Below are positions 50,868 through 58,935 of a DNA stretch of 64,000 bases, piece by piece. Under the pieces are notes generated by a model that saw nothing but the letters and a program-made list of their open reading frames with translations, ran no database searches and was not told the origin of the DNA. The position numbers and the translations under genes were made by a program. This stretch comes from an uncultured Ralstonia sp. (GTDB lineage: Bacteria; Pseudomonadota; Gammaproteobacteria; Burkholderiales; Burkholderiaceae): NCBI GenBank assembly GCA_913056305.1, contig CAJXMR010000008.1:1-64000 (forward strand), in the 5' to 3' direction. The number at the start of each line of letters is the position of its first letter. The stretch's first letter is position 1.

Positions 50868-51838
50868 CCCCCGGTTTCCGGCGCTGTGCTGCGCCGTGCG
50901 GCCCCAGGCGTCACCCCGTTGAACCGCTTGAACGCCCGGCTGAACGCCGCCTCCGACTGGTAGCCCAGCCGGCTGGCGGCCTCGGCCAGCGGCAGGCGTT
51001 CTTCCTGCAGCCAGCCCAGCGCGATCTGCATGCGCCAGCGGGCGACGTACTGCATGGCGGGCTCCCCCACCATGCGCGTGAAGCGCGCGGCAAAAGCCGA
51101 GCGCGACATGGCGGCCTCGGCAGCCAGCGCGCCCAGAGTCCATTCCCGTGCGGGCTCGCGATGGATCAACGCCATCGCGCGGCCGATCTGCTTGTCCTGC
51201 AACGCCCCCACCCAACCGCTGCGCGCGGCCGGATCGCGTTCGATCCAATCGCGGATGGCGAGGATGACGAGGATGTCCGCCAGCCGCGTCACCATGGTCT
51301 CGCCGCCGGGTTGCGGGGCGCGCGCCTCGGCGGCCATGAAGCGCAGGGTCTGGTCGATCCATTGGGCGTGCGGTGATTGGCGGCCGTCGATGCACAGCGC
51401 TGATGGCAGCAGTGCTGCCAGGCGTTGTGCCGCCGGGTGGCCGAAGCGCACGGCGGCGCAGATCATCTGCGCGGGTTCGCCGCCGCCGCCGTGGCGCAAC
51501 ACTTCATAGCGCTCGCTCATCAGCTCGCGCGGCAGGTCGAACAGGCCGGCGGGCGCCACCCCCGGCTGGCTGGTCAGCCGGTGCCCGGTGCCGCGCGGCA
51601 CGACGGCCAGGTCGCCCGGGGCGAGCGGGCGTGGGGCCTCGCCGTCCAGCTCCAGCCAGGCACGTCCGCTCGCAATCACGTGCAGCATCATGCAGTCGGG
51701 CATGGGCGGCAGGGCCAGGCCCCATGGCGCAGAGAACTCCGAGCGGCAATAGAACACGCCACTCATGCGCAGGAAGTGCAGCGCTTCGCCCAGCGGGTCG
51801 ATGGGGGGCCAGGGGGGAGGGGTGTTCGTGGAAGCCAT
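50864..51838 (-). CDS. AraC family regulator with cupin sensing domain
   Basis: A 324-aa regulator. The N-terminal cupin_6-type domain (DPLGEALHFLRMSGVFYCRSEFSAPWGLALPPMPDCMMLHVIASGRAWLELDGE, GDLAVVPRGTGHRL) is joined to an AraC HTH pair (WTLGALAAEAAMSRSAFAARFTRMVGEPAMQYVARWRMQIALGWLQEERLPLAEAASRLGYQSEAAFSRAFKRFNGVTPG). It belongs to the group that usually controls a divergent oxidoreductase. Here an NmrA-like reductase gene starts 143 bp away in the opposite direction. Its 3' end overlaps the acvB stop by 4 bp. Confidence 0.92.
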   Translation of the reverse strand: MASTNTPPPWPPIDPLGEALHFLRMSGVFYCRSEFSAPWGLALPPMPDCMMLHVIASGRAWLELDGEAPRPLAPGDLAVVPRGTGHRLTSQPGVAPAGLFDLPRELMSERYEVLRHGGGGEPAQMICAAVRFGHPAAQRLAALLPSALCIDGRQSPHAQWIDQTLRFMAAEARAPQPGGETMVTRLADILVILAIRDWIERDPAARSGWVGALQDKQIGRAMALIHREPAREWTLGALAAEAAMSRSAFAARFTRMVGEPAMQYVARWRMQIALGWLQEERLPLAEAASRLGYQSEAAFSRAFKRFNGVTPGAARRSTAPETGG

Positions 51839-51981
51839 GAAGACATCCTGCGCAATGACGCGCCCATTGTGCGCTGATCTGGACGATCGAGCAGTAACAA
51901 CGGACGTCCGATCACATCAGGAACGGGCCAGCTTTCCATACTGGAGGCGTCTTCCACCCCAACGCCTGCAGGAGTATTGCC

Positions 51982-52836
51982 ATGCCGATCGTCCAAACGT
52001 CTCCCGTGTCTTCCGTCCTCGTCCTGGGCGCCACCGGCAAGACCGGCACGCGCGTCGCCCAAGGACTGCGTGCGCGCGGCGTGACCGTGCGTGAAGGCTC
52101 GCGCCATGCCACGCCCGCCTTCGACTGGGAAGACCCACGCACCTGGCCCGCCGCGCTGGCCGGCATGCAGGGCGTGTACATCACGTACCAGCCTGACCTC
52201 GCCGCGCCCGGTGCCGAGGCGGCCATCACCGCGTTTGTCGGGGCGGCCAAGGCGGCCGGCGTGCGGCACCTCGTGCTGCTCTCGGGGCGGGGTGAACCTG
52301 TCGCGCAGCGCTGCGAGGCCATCGTGCAGGGCAGCGGCCTCGCGTGGACACTGCTGCGTGCGAGCTGGTTCAACCAGAACTTCAGCGAAGGCCATCTGCT
52401 CGAGCCCGTGCTGGCCGGCGTCATCGCGCTGCCCGCCGGCAACGTCGCCGAGCCCTTCGTCGATGCGGACGACCTGGCCGATGCCGCCGTCGCGGCCTTC
52501 ACCGATGCACGCCATCTCGGCCAGTTGTACGAGCTGACCGGCCCGCGCGCGCTGACCTTTGCCGAGGTAGCCGAGATCCTGAGCGATGCGCTCGGCCGCG
52601 ACATCCACTACCAGCCGATGGAGGCGGCGGCATACGTGGACATGCTCTCCAATTACGTGCCGCGCGACTTTGCGGAATTCCTGGGCCGGCTGTTTGCCGA
52701 GGTGCTCGATGGACGCAACGTACACGTGGCGGATGGCGTGCAGCGTGCCCTGGGCCGCGCCCCGCGCGACTTCGCCGATTACGCGCGCGAGGCGGCCAAA
52801 ACAGGTGCCTGGAATACGGTGGCGGCGGGTCGGTGA
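51982..52836 (+). CDS. NmrA-like NAD(P)-binding reductase (atypical SDR)
   Basis: A 284-aa Rossmann protein. VLVLGATGKTGTRVAQGLRARGVTVREGSRH is the NAD(P) loop (GATGKTG), and the following Arg suggests NADPH. HLVLLSGRGEPVAQRCEAIVQGSGLAWTLLRASWFNQNFSEGHLLEPVLAG is the NmrA/QorB-type middle. Enzymes of this branch reduce quinones or flavonoids or act as redox sensors. It is divergent from an AraC-type regulator, its probable activator. The C-terminal helix part (YVDMLSNYVPRDFAEFLGRLFAEVLDGRN) is normal for the group. Confidence 0.88.
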   Translation: MPIVQTSPVSSVLVLGATGKTGTRVAQGLRARGVTVREGSRHATPAFDWEDPRTWPAALAGMQGVYITYQPDLAAPGAEAAITAFVGAAKAAGVRHLVLLSGRGEPVAQRCEAIVQGSGLAWTLLRASWFNQNFSEGHLLEPVLAGVIALPAGNVAEPFVDADDLADAAVAAFTDARHLGQLYELTGPRALTFAEVAEILSDALGRDIHYQPMEAAAYVDMLSNYVPRDFAEFLGRLFAEVLDGRNVHVADGVQRALGRAPRDFADYAREAAKTGAWNTVAAGR

Positions 52837-52888
52837 AGCGTCGGGATATCCACGGCACGTAACACCGGCTGCCGAGGCATCGAGCGCG

Positions 52889-54610
52889 CTAGGCGCTGGC
52901 CGGTGCGCTGGGGGCGGTCGCCAGCGACTGCACGCACTCATCCACGCTCAGCTCGTGCAGCATGTCGACGCGCAAGGTGGTATCGGTGGCGCGCGCCAGC
53001 ACCGCCAGGGCCGCGGGCTTGAGGCGCACGAACACCAGTTGCTGGCCGCGTGCCGCGCATTCGGCGGCAAAGATGCGCAGGGCCTCGATGGCCGAGCCGT
53101 CCACGTCGGGGGTTTCCTCCAGGCTCAGCATGATGGTCCGCACGTTGGGACGCGCGTCCTGCTGCAGCAGCGCGCGCACCTTGCCCAGCACGCGCTCGGT
53201 GTTGGCGAAGAACAGCGGCACCTCGGGTCGGGCGATCAGTACGCCGTCGATCTGCCGGGCATCCGTATGCAACGCGATGTCGACGAAATCGTGGCTGTCA
53301 CGCAGGCGGCCCAGCACGCTCACGTTCGGCTCCGACAGTTGGCGCAAGGTCAGCAGCAGGCTCACGCCGATGGCCGCGAGCAAGCCATGCAGCACGCCCA
53401 GCACCAGCACCGCCAGCAGCGCGGCGATCACCACCAGACGATCCCGGCGCCATGACCAGTACGGCTTGAAGACGGACGGATGCAACGAGTGGCTCACCGC
53501 AAAGATCACGATGGCTGCCAGTACGGGCTCGGGAATGCGCGCGAGCTGCGGCAGGAACAGCCAGATGATCAGCGCGATCACCGCGGCGGCACTGAAGCTG
53601 GCCAGCCGCGACTGCGCACCTGCCGCCTCGTTGGCCGAGGTGGCCGAATATCCCGCGCCCACCGGCATGCCGTGCAGCAGGCCGGATACCAGGTTGGCGC
53701 AGCCCAGCGCGACCAGGTCGCGGTTGGCGGAGATGGTGTCGCCGTGCTTGAGCGCGAAGTTGCGGATCGAGCCGTAGGACTCCGCATACAGGATCAGCAT
53801 GAGTGCGAAGCCGAGTTCGGCGCTCTGCATCCATTGCGCGCGATCGAGCTCGGGCGGACCGAACGAGATGTGCTGCAGGTCGATGGTGCCGACGATGGCG
53901 ATGCCGTACTGATGCCAGTCGATCCAGTAGCCGGCGGCCAGCGCCAGCACGATCACCACCAGCGTGGCCGGGATGCGGCCCCAGCGCCCCAGCGCAAACA
54001 GCAATGCGAGTGCGGTGCCGCCCAGCGCCGTACTGTACTGGTTGGCCTGCGCCGCCTCGCGCACCAGGTCGAACGCGATGCGTGGGGTATCGCTGTGGTG
54101 GACGTGCAGATCGAGGATCTTCGGTAGCTGCTTGATGACGATGGTCAGCGCCAGCCCGAAGGTGAAGCCGCGCAGCACCGGCCGCGCGATGAAATCCGAC
54201 ATGCCGCCCAGGCGCGCGGTGCCCGCCAGGATGAACAGCACGCCGGTGGCAATGATCAGCGCCGCTGCCATCGTGAGCTGTGTGGCGGCGCTCATGCCAG
54301 GCTCGGACAATACGGTCGCCGCCAGCACGGCCGCCGACGACGACGTGGCCGAGACGATGGCGTACCGGCTGGTGCCGATCAGCGCATAGACCACCAGCCC
54401 CGACAGCAGGGCGATCAGGCCGGCCTGCGGCGGCAGATTGGCGATGCCGGCGTAGGCCACCGCTTCAGGCAGCAGCAGCCCGGCGATCGAGAGGCCGGCC
54501 AGCACGTCGCGCGTGATGCGCTGGCCGCGCGGCAGCGGCGGGGTGTCGAGCGGCGCGTAGTGGTCGGGGTGCTGGAGTGCGGTGGCGGGATGGCGGGAGT
54601 CGAGACCCAT
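52889..54610 (-). CDS. SulP family anion transporter with STAS domain
   Basis: A 573-aa inner-membrane transporter. The SulP core starts ITRDVLAGLSIAGLLLPEAVAYAGIANLPPQAGLIALLSGLVVYALIGTSRYAIVSATSSSAAVLAA, the consensus region for substrate binding. Later come GANLVSGLLHGMPVGAGYSATSANEAAGAQS-like helices 9-10. Residues ~440-560 form a cytoplasmic STAS domain (GVLIARPEVPLFFANTERVLGKVRALL, RTIMLSLEETPDVDGSAIEALRIFAAECAARGQQLVFVRL). Substrates in the family are sulfate, bicarbonate or dicarboxylates. ATG 54610 (MGLDSRHPA) is chosen because a longer start at 54709 would begin inside the 54-bp palindrome. Confidence 0.92.
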   Translation of the reverse strand: MGLDSRHPATALQHPDHYAPLDTPPLPRGQRITRDVLAGLSIAGLLLPEAVAYAGIANLPPQAGLIALLSGLVVYALIGTSRYAIVSATSSSAAVLAATVLSEPGMSAATQLTMAAALIIATGVLFILAGTARLGGMSDFIARPVLRGFTFGLALTIVIKQLPKILDLHVHHSDTPRIAFDLVREAAQANQYSTALGGTALALLFALGRWGRIPATLVVIVLALAAGYWIDWHQYGIAIVGTIDLQHISFGPPELDRAQWMQSAELGFALMLILYAESYGSIRNFALKHGDTISANRDLVALGCANLVSGLLHGMPVGAGYSATSANEAAGAQSRLASFSAAAVIALIIWLFLPQLARIPEPVLAAIVIFAVSHSLHPSVFKPYWSWRRDRLVVIAALLAVLVLGVLHGLLAAIGVSLLLTLRQLSEPNVSVLGRLRDSHDFVDIALHTDARQIDGVLIARPEVPLFFANTERVLGKVRALLQQDARPNVRTIMLSLEETPDVDGSAIEALRIFAAECAARGQQLVFVRLKPAALAVLARATDTTLRVDMLHELSVDECVQSLATAPSAPASA

Positions 54611-54693
54611 AAGCGGCGGGGCGGTGAGGCGTCTATGCCGCGACGGCGAACATCGCGGCGGGGCTGAAAACAAACATCGCGACCGGCGGCACT

Positions 54694-54747
54694 TAGGGTC
54701 TGTTGACACATAAAACGTGCGTACGTTTTATGTGTCAACAGACCCTA
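54694..54747. mobile_element. 54-bp perfect palindrome, MITE-like remnant with IS-type ends
   Basis: Two 25-bp arms (54694-54718 and 54723-54747) are exact reverse complements around the loop GCGT. Each outer end reads TAGGGTCTGTTGACACATAA going inwards, which looks like an insertion-sequence terminal repeat beginning GGGTCTGTTGACA, with a TA dinucleotide at both edges. Two inverted ends joined head to head without a transposase suggest a miniature element or a collapsed insertion. It lies 84 bp upstream of the SulP start, where it can influence expression. It could also act as a strong hairpin in either transcript. The family cannot be named without a search. Confidence 0.6.
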
Positions 54748-54770
54748 GAGGCCAACCAGGTCGCGATGCG

Positions 54771-54788
54771 CCGGCGCATATGCGCCGG
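54771..54788. repeat. 18-bp palindrome downstream of the Ala/Pro-rich gene
   Basis: CCGGCGCATATGCGCCGG is a perfect palindrome 27 bp after the stop of the minus-strand gene at 54815-55309. It may form its terminator stem although there is no U-tract. Confidence 0.4.
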
Positions 54789-54814
54789 TGTCTGCGGCGG
54801 CGATTGCCGTGCGC

Positions 54815-55309
54815 TTACTTCGTGCAGGCCTTGCCGTGGCTGGCGCGCATGCCCTTGGCCTTGGCGTCGGCTTCGCTCAGGTATTCGCCATGCTTGGTTT
54901 TGCCATAGTAGCGGTCGCCCATGCAGTGGTAGACCTTGGTGTCGTCGTTGGCCCAGACCTTGTCGGCGCCACCGCCGGGGGCAGCGGCCATCGGGGCGGC
55001 AGCCGGCTTGCTGGCGGCGGCGGGGGCGGCCGGTGCAGCAGCGGGAGCGGCCGGTGCTGCGGCTGCGGCAGGCGCGGCTGCCGGTGCGGCACCACCTGCG
55101 GCGCTGGCCTTCTTGTCGACACCGCCGTGGCCACGGCAGGCGCCCTTGAGCGTCGCGCCCGAATACGGCGTGCCATCTTTACAGACCGCATGCACCGCGC
55201 CCGAGGCGGCGGCCGGTGCTGCCGGCGCTGCGCTCGGTGCCGAGCTTTGTGCAAAGGCCGAGCTCGCCAGCAGAGCACCCACCGAGAACATCAATGCAGA
55301 CAGTTTCAT
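54815..55309 (-). CDS. exported Ala/Pro-rich protein with DUF3761-like motif
   Basis: A 164-aa protein with a signal peptide ([21 protein letters not shown]). A DUF3761-like segment follows ([24 protein letters not shown]). Residues ~68-110 are a linker of nearly pure Ala and Pro. The C-terminal ~45 residues ([47 protein letters not shown]) form a second small Cys-containing module. I recall that module at the C-terminus of several short exported proteins in Burkholderiales. Function is unknown; a cell-envelope role with the linker spanning some distance is only a guess. The low-complexity linker should vary in length between strains. Confidence 0.75.
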   Translation of the reverse strand: MKLSALMFSVGALLASSAFAQSSAPSAAPAAPAAASGAVHAVCKDGTPYSGATLKGACRGHGGVDKKASAAGGAAPAAAPAAAAAPAAPAAAPAAPAAASKPAAAPMAAAPGGGADKVWANDDTKVYHCMGDRYYGKTKHGEYLSEADAKAKGMRASHGKACTK

Positions 55310-55451
55310 GAGGCAATCCTAGAAAGAGGCACGAAGATACGTGCGTGAGTGAATAACGTTACGCGGCGTTACGCGTTGACCAAACCGAGGGTTTGTCTGA
55401 AGAAGACAAGCAGGTTGTTGATCATGTTGCAAGAATCGTGGGTCGCCCCGG

Positions 55452-56372
55452 CTAGGCAAAGGTGTCGATGCCCTCGACCAGCCGCTTGGCCAGGCGCGGC
55501 TGGCGCAGCTGTTCCAGCCACCATTGCAGCGCGCGGCCCTCGCCCTCACCGCTGCGCCAGCCGACGTAGAGCAGGTTGGGCTCGCGCGGGTCGGCGGTGC
55601 GCTTCTCCACCAGTTCGCCGCGCTGCAGCAGTGACGCCACCCGGTGCCGGGGCAGCCAGCCCACTCCCAGGCCGTCGCGCTGGGCGAGCGTCTTGGCGCG
55701 CATGCTCGGCACGGCCAGGGTGGGTTGCCCGCCGACCATGCCGTAGGCACGGCCGGCTGACTGGCGCGAGGAATCGGCCACCACCACGGCGCGGTGGCTG
55801 CGGATGTCTTCACGCGTGAGCGGTGCCTGGATGGCCGCCAGCGGATGGCGCGGCGCCACGGCAAACACCCACTCCATCACGCCCAGCTCGAACCACCCGA
55901 GGTTGGGGATGGCCGGCGGCTCGTTGGTGGCGCCGATGACGAGGTCGGCGCGGCCATCGCGCAGCGCCTCCCACGTGCCGGCCAGCACCTCGTGCGTGAC
56001 GCGCAGGGCGACGCCCGATTGCAGTGCGTCGAACGCGTGCATCACGGGCATGAGCGATTCGAACTCCAGCACCTCGTCCGTCACGATCCACAGCCGGTCT
56101 TCCCAACCGTTGGCGACCTGCCGCACGCGCTGCGTGATGCGCGAGACGTCCTGCGCCAGCCGCGCGGCCTCGTCGCAGAGCAACTGCCCGGCCCGCGTGA
56201 GCTGCAGGCGGTAGCGGCGGCGGTCGAACAGCAGGGCGTCGAAGCGCTGCTCGAGCTGCCGTGCTGCATACGACACCGTGGACGGCGCCTTGCCCAACTG
56301 TGCCGCCGCGCGCGACAGGCTGCCCGTCTGGCGGATGGCCTCCAACAGGGCCAATTCCTCTTCCGACAACAT
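55452..56372 (-). CDS. LysR family transcriptional regulator
   Basis: A 306-aa protein: HTH (LSEEELALLEAIRQTGSLSRAAAQLGKAPSTVSYAARQLEQRFDALLFDRRRYRLQLTRAGQLL) and a LysR effector domain (RLWIVTDEVLEFESLMPVMHAFDAL to RSGEGEGRALQWWLEQLRQ). The ATG at 56372 is the family-typical start. It is divergent from an SDR gene 113 bp away, and the SDR and the following alpha/beta hydrolase are the likely targets. The 142-bp gap on its downstream side shows no gene. Confidence 0.9.
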   Translation of the reverse strand: MLSEEELALLEAIRQTGSLSRAAAQLGKAPSTVSYAARQLEQRFDALLFDRRRYRLQLTRAGQLLCDEAARLAQDVSRITQRVRQVANGWEDRLWIVTDEVLEFESLMPVMHAFDALQSGVALRVTHEVLAGTWEALRDGRADLVIGATNEPPAIPNLGWFELGVMEWVFAVAPRHPLAAIQAPLTREDIRSHRAVVVADSSRQSAGRAYGMVGGQPTLAVPSMRAKTLAQRDGLGVGWLPRHRVASLLQRGELVEKRTADPREPNLLYVGWRSGEGEGRALQWWLEQLRQPRLAKRLVEGIDTFA

Positions 56373-56485
56373 GTGCAACTCCTTCGAACGAGTTCGTCGT
56401 CCTGATCGTATGGCAAACCGCTTAACGGCGTCCACACTGCAGTCACGCGATTGTTCAAGTTCAACTTTCCCAACTGGAGGACATC

Positions 56486-57247
56486 ATGAATCGCTTCGAA
56501 GGCAAGACCGTTCTGGTCACTGGCGGCAACAGCGGTATCGGCCTGGCAGCCGCCCAGGCATTTGCAAAGGAAGGCGCCCGCGTGGTCATCACCGGGCGTG
56601 ACGCGGCGTCGCTGGAGGCGGCACGCGCCACGCTGGGCACGGTCGGTAGTCATGCGGCCCTCGCCATCCGCAACGAAACCGGCACCGTGGCCGCCGCGCG
56701 CGACCTGGCCCGCCAACTGCAGGAAGCCGGCGTGCGCCTGGACGCCGTCTTCATCAACGCCGGCATGGCCAAGTTCGCGGCCGTGGCCGACGTGGACGAA
56801 GCCCTGTGGGACGCCACCTTCAACGCCAACGTGAAGGGCGCGTTCTTCCAGATCCAGGCGCTGCTGCCGATCCTGAACGCGGGCACCTCGATCGTGCTCA
56901 ACGGCTCGATCAACGCGCGCATCGGCATGCCGAATTCGTCGGTGTATGCGGCGAGCAAGGCGGCACTGATCTCGCTGGCCAAGACGCTGTCGGGCGAGCT
57001 GCTCAGCTCAGGGATCCGCGTGAACGTGGTGAGCCCGGGGCCGGTCAGCACGCCCATCTACGGCAAGCTCGGCCTGGACGCCGACACGCTGGCTGCGACC
57101 GCCGCGCAGATTCAGAGCCAGATCCCGCTGGGCCGCTTCGGCCAGCCGGCGGAGATTGCCGCCACGGTGCTGCATCTGTCGGCGCCGGAGTCGGCCTTCA
57201 TCGTCGGCACGGAAATCATTGCCGATGGCGGCATGAGCCAACTGTAA
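56486..57247 (+). CDS. short-chain dehydrogenase/reductase
   Basis: A 253-aa classical SDR: cofactor loop TGGNSGIGLAAAQAFAKEGARVVITGRD (TGxxxGIG; the Arg afterwards favours NADP), FINAGMAKFAAVADVDE, then the catalytic Ser in IVLNGSINARIG and Y-x-x-x-K in SSVYAASKAALISLAK, and the C-terminal GTEIIADGGMSQL. The substrate is not evident. The usual NNAG is FINAG here. It lies divergent from LysR and 64 bp ahead of an exported alpha/beta hydrolase. GGAGGA precedes the ATG. Confidence 0.92.
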   Translation: MNRFEGKTVLVTGGNSGIGLAAAQAFAKEGARVVITGRDAASLEAARATLGTVGSHAALAIRNETGTVAAARDLARQLQEAGVRLDAVFINAGMAKFAAVADVDEALWDATFNANVKGAFFQIQALLPILNAGTSIVLNGSINARIGMPNSSVYAASKAALISLAKTLSGELLSSGIRVNVVSPGPVSTPIYGKLGLDADTLAATAAQIQSQIPLGRFGQPAEIAATVLHLSAPESAFIVGTEIIADGGMSQL

Positions 57248-57311
57248 GCCGATCCCTGCTTCCTTCTTTCCTGCAGGCTGCCCTTTGTGTGGCCTGCGTC
57301 TGGAGACCCTC

Positions 57312-58238
57312 ATGAAGATTCTTCCCCGCCTCGCGCGCCATCTGGGTGCCGCGCTCATCGGACTGGCCGCGTTGCAAGCGCACGCCACCATCGACGTACA
57401 GGACCGCACCGTCAACGCCGCCGGCCTGCAACTCCACACGTTGCAAGCCGGCAGCGGCCCCGAAACGCCGGTCGTGCTGCTGCACGGTTATGCCGAGACC
57501 AGCCACATGTGGCTGCCGCTGATCCCGCGCCTGGCCGATCGCCGCGTGGTGCTGGCGCCGGACCTGCCGGGCGCGGGCACCTCGTCGATTCCCGCCATGG
57601 GCTTCGACAAGAAGACGCTGGCGCAAGATATCCACGCCATGGTGCAGGCGATGGGGTATCGCAAGGTCAAGCTGGTCGGCCACGACATTGGCCTGATGGT
57701 GGCGTATGCCTACGCCGCGCAGTATCCGGATGAAGTCGAGAGCATCACGCTCATGGACGCCTTCCTGCCCGGCGTGGGCGACTGGCAGAAGGTCTGGCTG
57801 TTGCGCGATTTGTGGCATTTCCACTTCTACGGCGACACGCCGCTCAAGCTGGTGCGAGGGCGCGAGCGCATCTACTTCGAGCACTTCTGGAACGACTTCG
57901 CCGCCGATCCGAAGCGCTCGCTGCCTGAAGCCGACCGCCAGTTCTACGCACGCACGTATGGGCAACCCGGCCGTATGGCCGCCGGCTTCGAGTACTTCCA
58001 CGCCTTCCCGCAGGATGCGGAGGATTTCGCCGGCTTCGCCAAGACGCCGCTGCCGATGCCGATGCTCGTGCTGGCCGGTGAGCGGGCTTCCGGCGCCTTC
58101 CTGATCGAACAGGCCAAGCTGGTGGCGACCAACGTGAACGGCGTGACCGTCAAGGGCTCCGGCCACTGGCTGATGGAAGAAGCGCCTGACGCGACCATGA
58201 CCGAGCTGGTGCGCTTCATCAACAACACGCCCGCCTAG
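57312..58238 (+). CDS. exported alpha/beta hydrolase, epoxide hydrolase/dehalogenase-like
   Basis: A 308-aa protein with a signal peptide (RLARHLGAALIGLAALQAHA). The oxyanion loop is VVLLHGYAETSHMW. The nucleophile elbow is G-H-D-I-G in KVKLVGHDIGLMVAYAYAAQYP, with Asp as nucleophile, as in epoxide hydrolases and haloalkane dehalogenases. The catalytic His is in GSGHWLMEEAPD. Export to the periplasm is unusual for cytoplasmic-type epoxide hydrolases but common in one Burkholderiales branch. It follows the SDR gene by 64 bp, probably on the same transcript. Start 57312 gives the signal peptide at the N-terminus. Confidence 0.88.
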   Translation: MKILPRLARHLGAALIGLAALQAHATIDVQDRTVNAAGLQLHTLQAGSGPETPVVLLHGYAETSHMWLPLIPRLADRRVVLAPDLPGAGTSSIPAMGFDKKTLAQDIHAMVQAMGYRKVKLVGHDIGLMVAYAYAAQYPDEVESITLMDAFLPGVGDWQKVWLLRDLWHFHFYGDTPLKLVRGRERIYFEHFWNDFAADPKRSLPEADRQFYARTYGQPGRMAAGFEYFHAFPQDAEDFAGFAKTPLPMPMLVLAGERASGAFLIEQAKLVATNVNGVTVKGSGHWLMEEAPDATMTELVRFINNTPA

Positions 58239-58256
58239 TGCGCCAAAACCATGGTG

Positions 58257-58271
58257 TTGACGAAATGTCAG
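58257..58271. promoter_or_regulatory. candidate DauR-type operator, upstream copy
   Basis: TTGACGAAATGTCAG is an imperfect inverted repeat (TTGAC-N5-GTCA) 18 bp centre-to-centre from a perfect copy just downstream. Both lie directly before the regulator ATG at 58294. Confidence 0.55.
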
Positions 58272-58274
58272 CAA

Positions 58275-58289
58275 TTGACGTATCGTCAA
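58275..58289. promoter_or_regulatory. candidate DauR-type operator, proximal copy
   Basis: TTGACGTATCGTCAA is a perfect inverted repeat (TTGACG-TAT-CGTCAA) ending 4 bp before the ATG of the DauR-like gene. Binding there would overlap the promoter or ribosome site and shut the whole three-gene operon. Confidence 0.65.
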
Positions 58290-58293
58290 TGCC

Positions 58294-58935
58294 ATGACAC
58301 TCGCCGAAGAAAACCACCTCCTGCTGCGCGAAGGCCGCAAGATCGTCGAGGCGCTGGGCAAGACGCTGGCGCCGCTGGTGGAGGTCGTGCTGCACGACCT
58401 GAGTGACCCCGACCACACGGTCGTCGCCATCGCCAACAACCTCTCCGGCCGCCAGGTGGGCGACGCCGCCACCGAGATGGGCCTGGCGCGCATGGCCGAT
58501 CCGGATTTCCCTGAAGTCATCGAGAACTACGCCAACCGGTTTCCCGACGGGCGGCCGGCCAAGAGCACGTCGATCGGCCTGAAGAACAGCCAGGGCGACT
58601 ACGTGGCCGCCATCTGCCTGAACATGGATGTGTCACTGCTCGCTGCCGTGACGGCGGGGCTGGGGCAACTGATGCGCATCGATGTGGCCGCGCCGCCGGT
58701 GCCGGAATCCCTTGGCTCCCGCCGCGTGGAAGACGTGCGCGCAACGCTCGAACGCTTTGCCGCCGCGCGCAACACCACGCCCATGGCGCTCTCGCTCGAT
58801 CAGCGCCGCGAAGCCATGCGCGAGTTGGCCGCCAGCGGCCTGCTGAACCTGCGCCGCGCGCTGGCCGAAGTCGCGCAAACGCTGGGCGTGGCGCGCTCCA
58901 CCGTCTACACCTACCTTCCCGAGGACATCGCATGA
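58294..58935 (+). CDS. YheO/DauR-like transcriptional regulator (PAS-like plus HTH)
   Basis: A 213-aa protein. The N-terminal YheO-like PAS domain is seen in ALGKTLAPLVEVVLHDLSDPDHTVVAIANNLSGRQVGDAATEMG and KSTSIGLKNSQGDYVAAICLNMDVS. The C-terminal HTH_22-type domain is DQRREAMRELAASGLLNLRRALAEVAQTLGVARSTVYTYL. DauR of Pseudomonas represses D-arginine breakdown genes and has this layout. Here the gene overlaps a PLP-dependent dehydratase by 4 bp, and RidA follows, so it likely senses a hydroxy amino acid and represses its own operon through the tandem TTGAC inverted repeats. The effector is inferred only. Confidence 0.9.
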   Translation: MTLAEENHLLLREGRKIVEALGKTLAPLVEVVLHDLSDPDHTVVAIANNLSGRQVGDAATEMGLARMADPDFPEVIENYANRFPDGRPAKSTSIGLKNSQGDYVAAICLNMDVSLLAAVTAGLGQLMRIDVAAPPVPESLGSRRVEDVRATLERFAAARNTTPMALSLDQRREAMRELAASGLLNLRRALAEVAQTLGVARSTVYTYLPEDIA

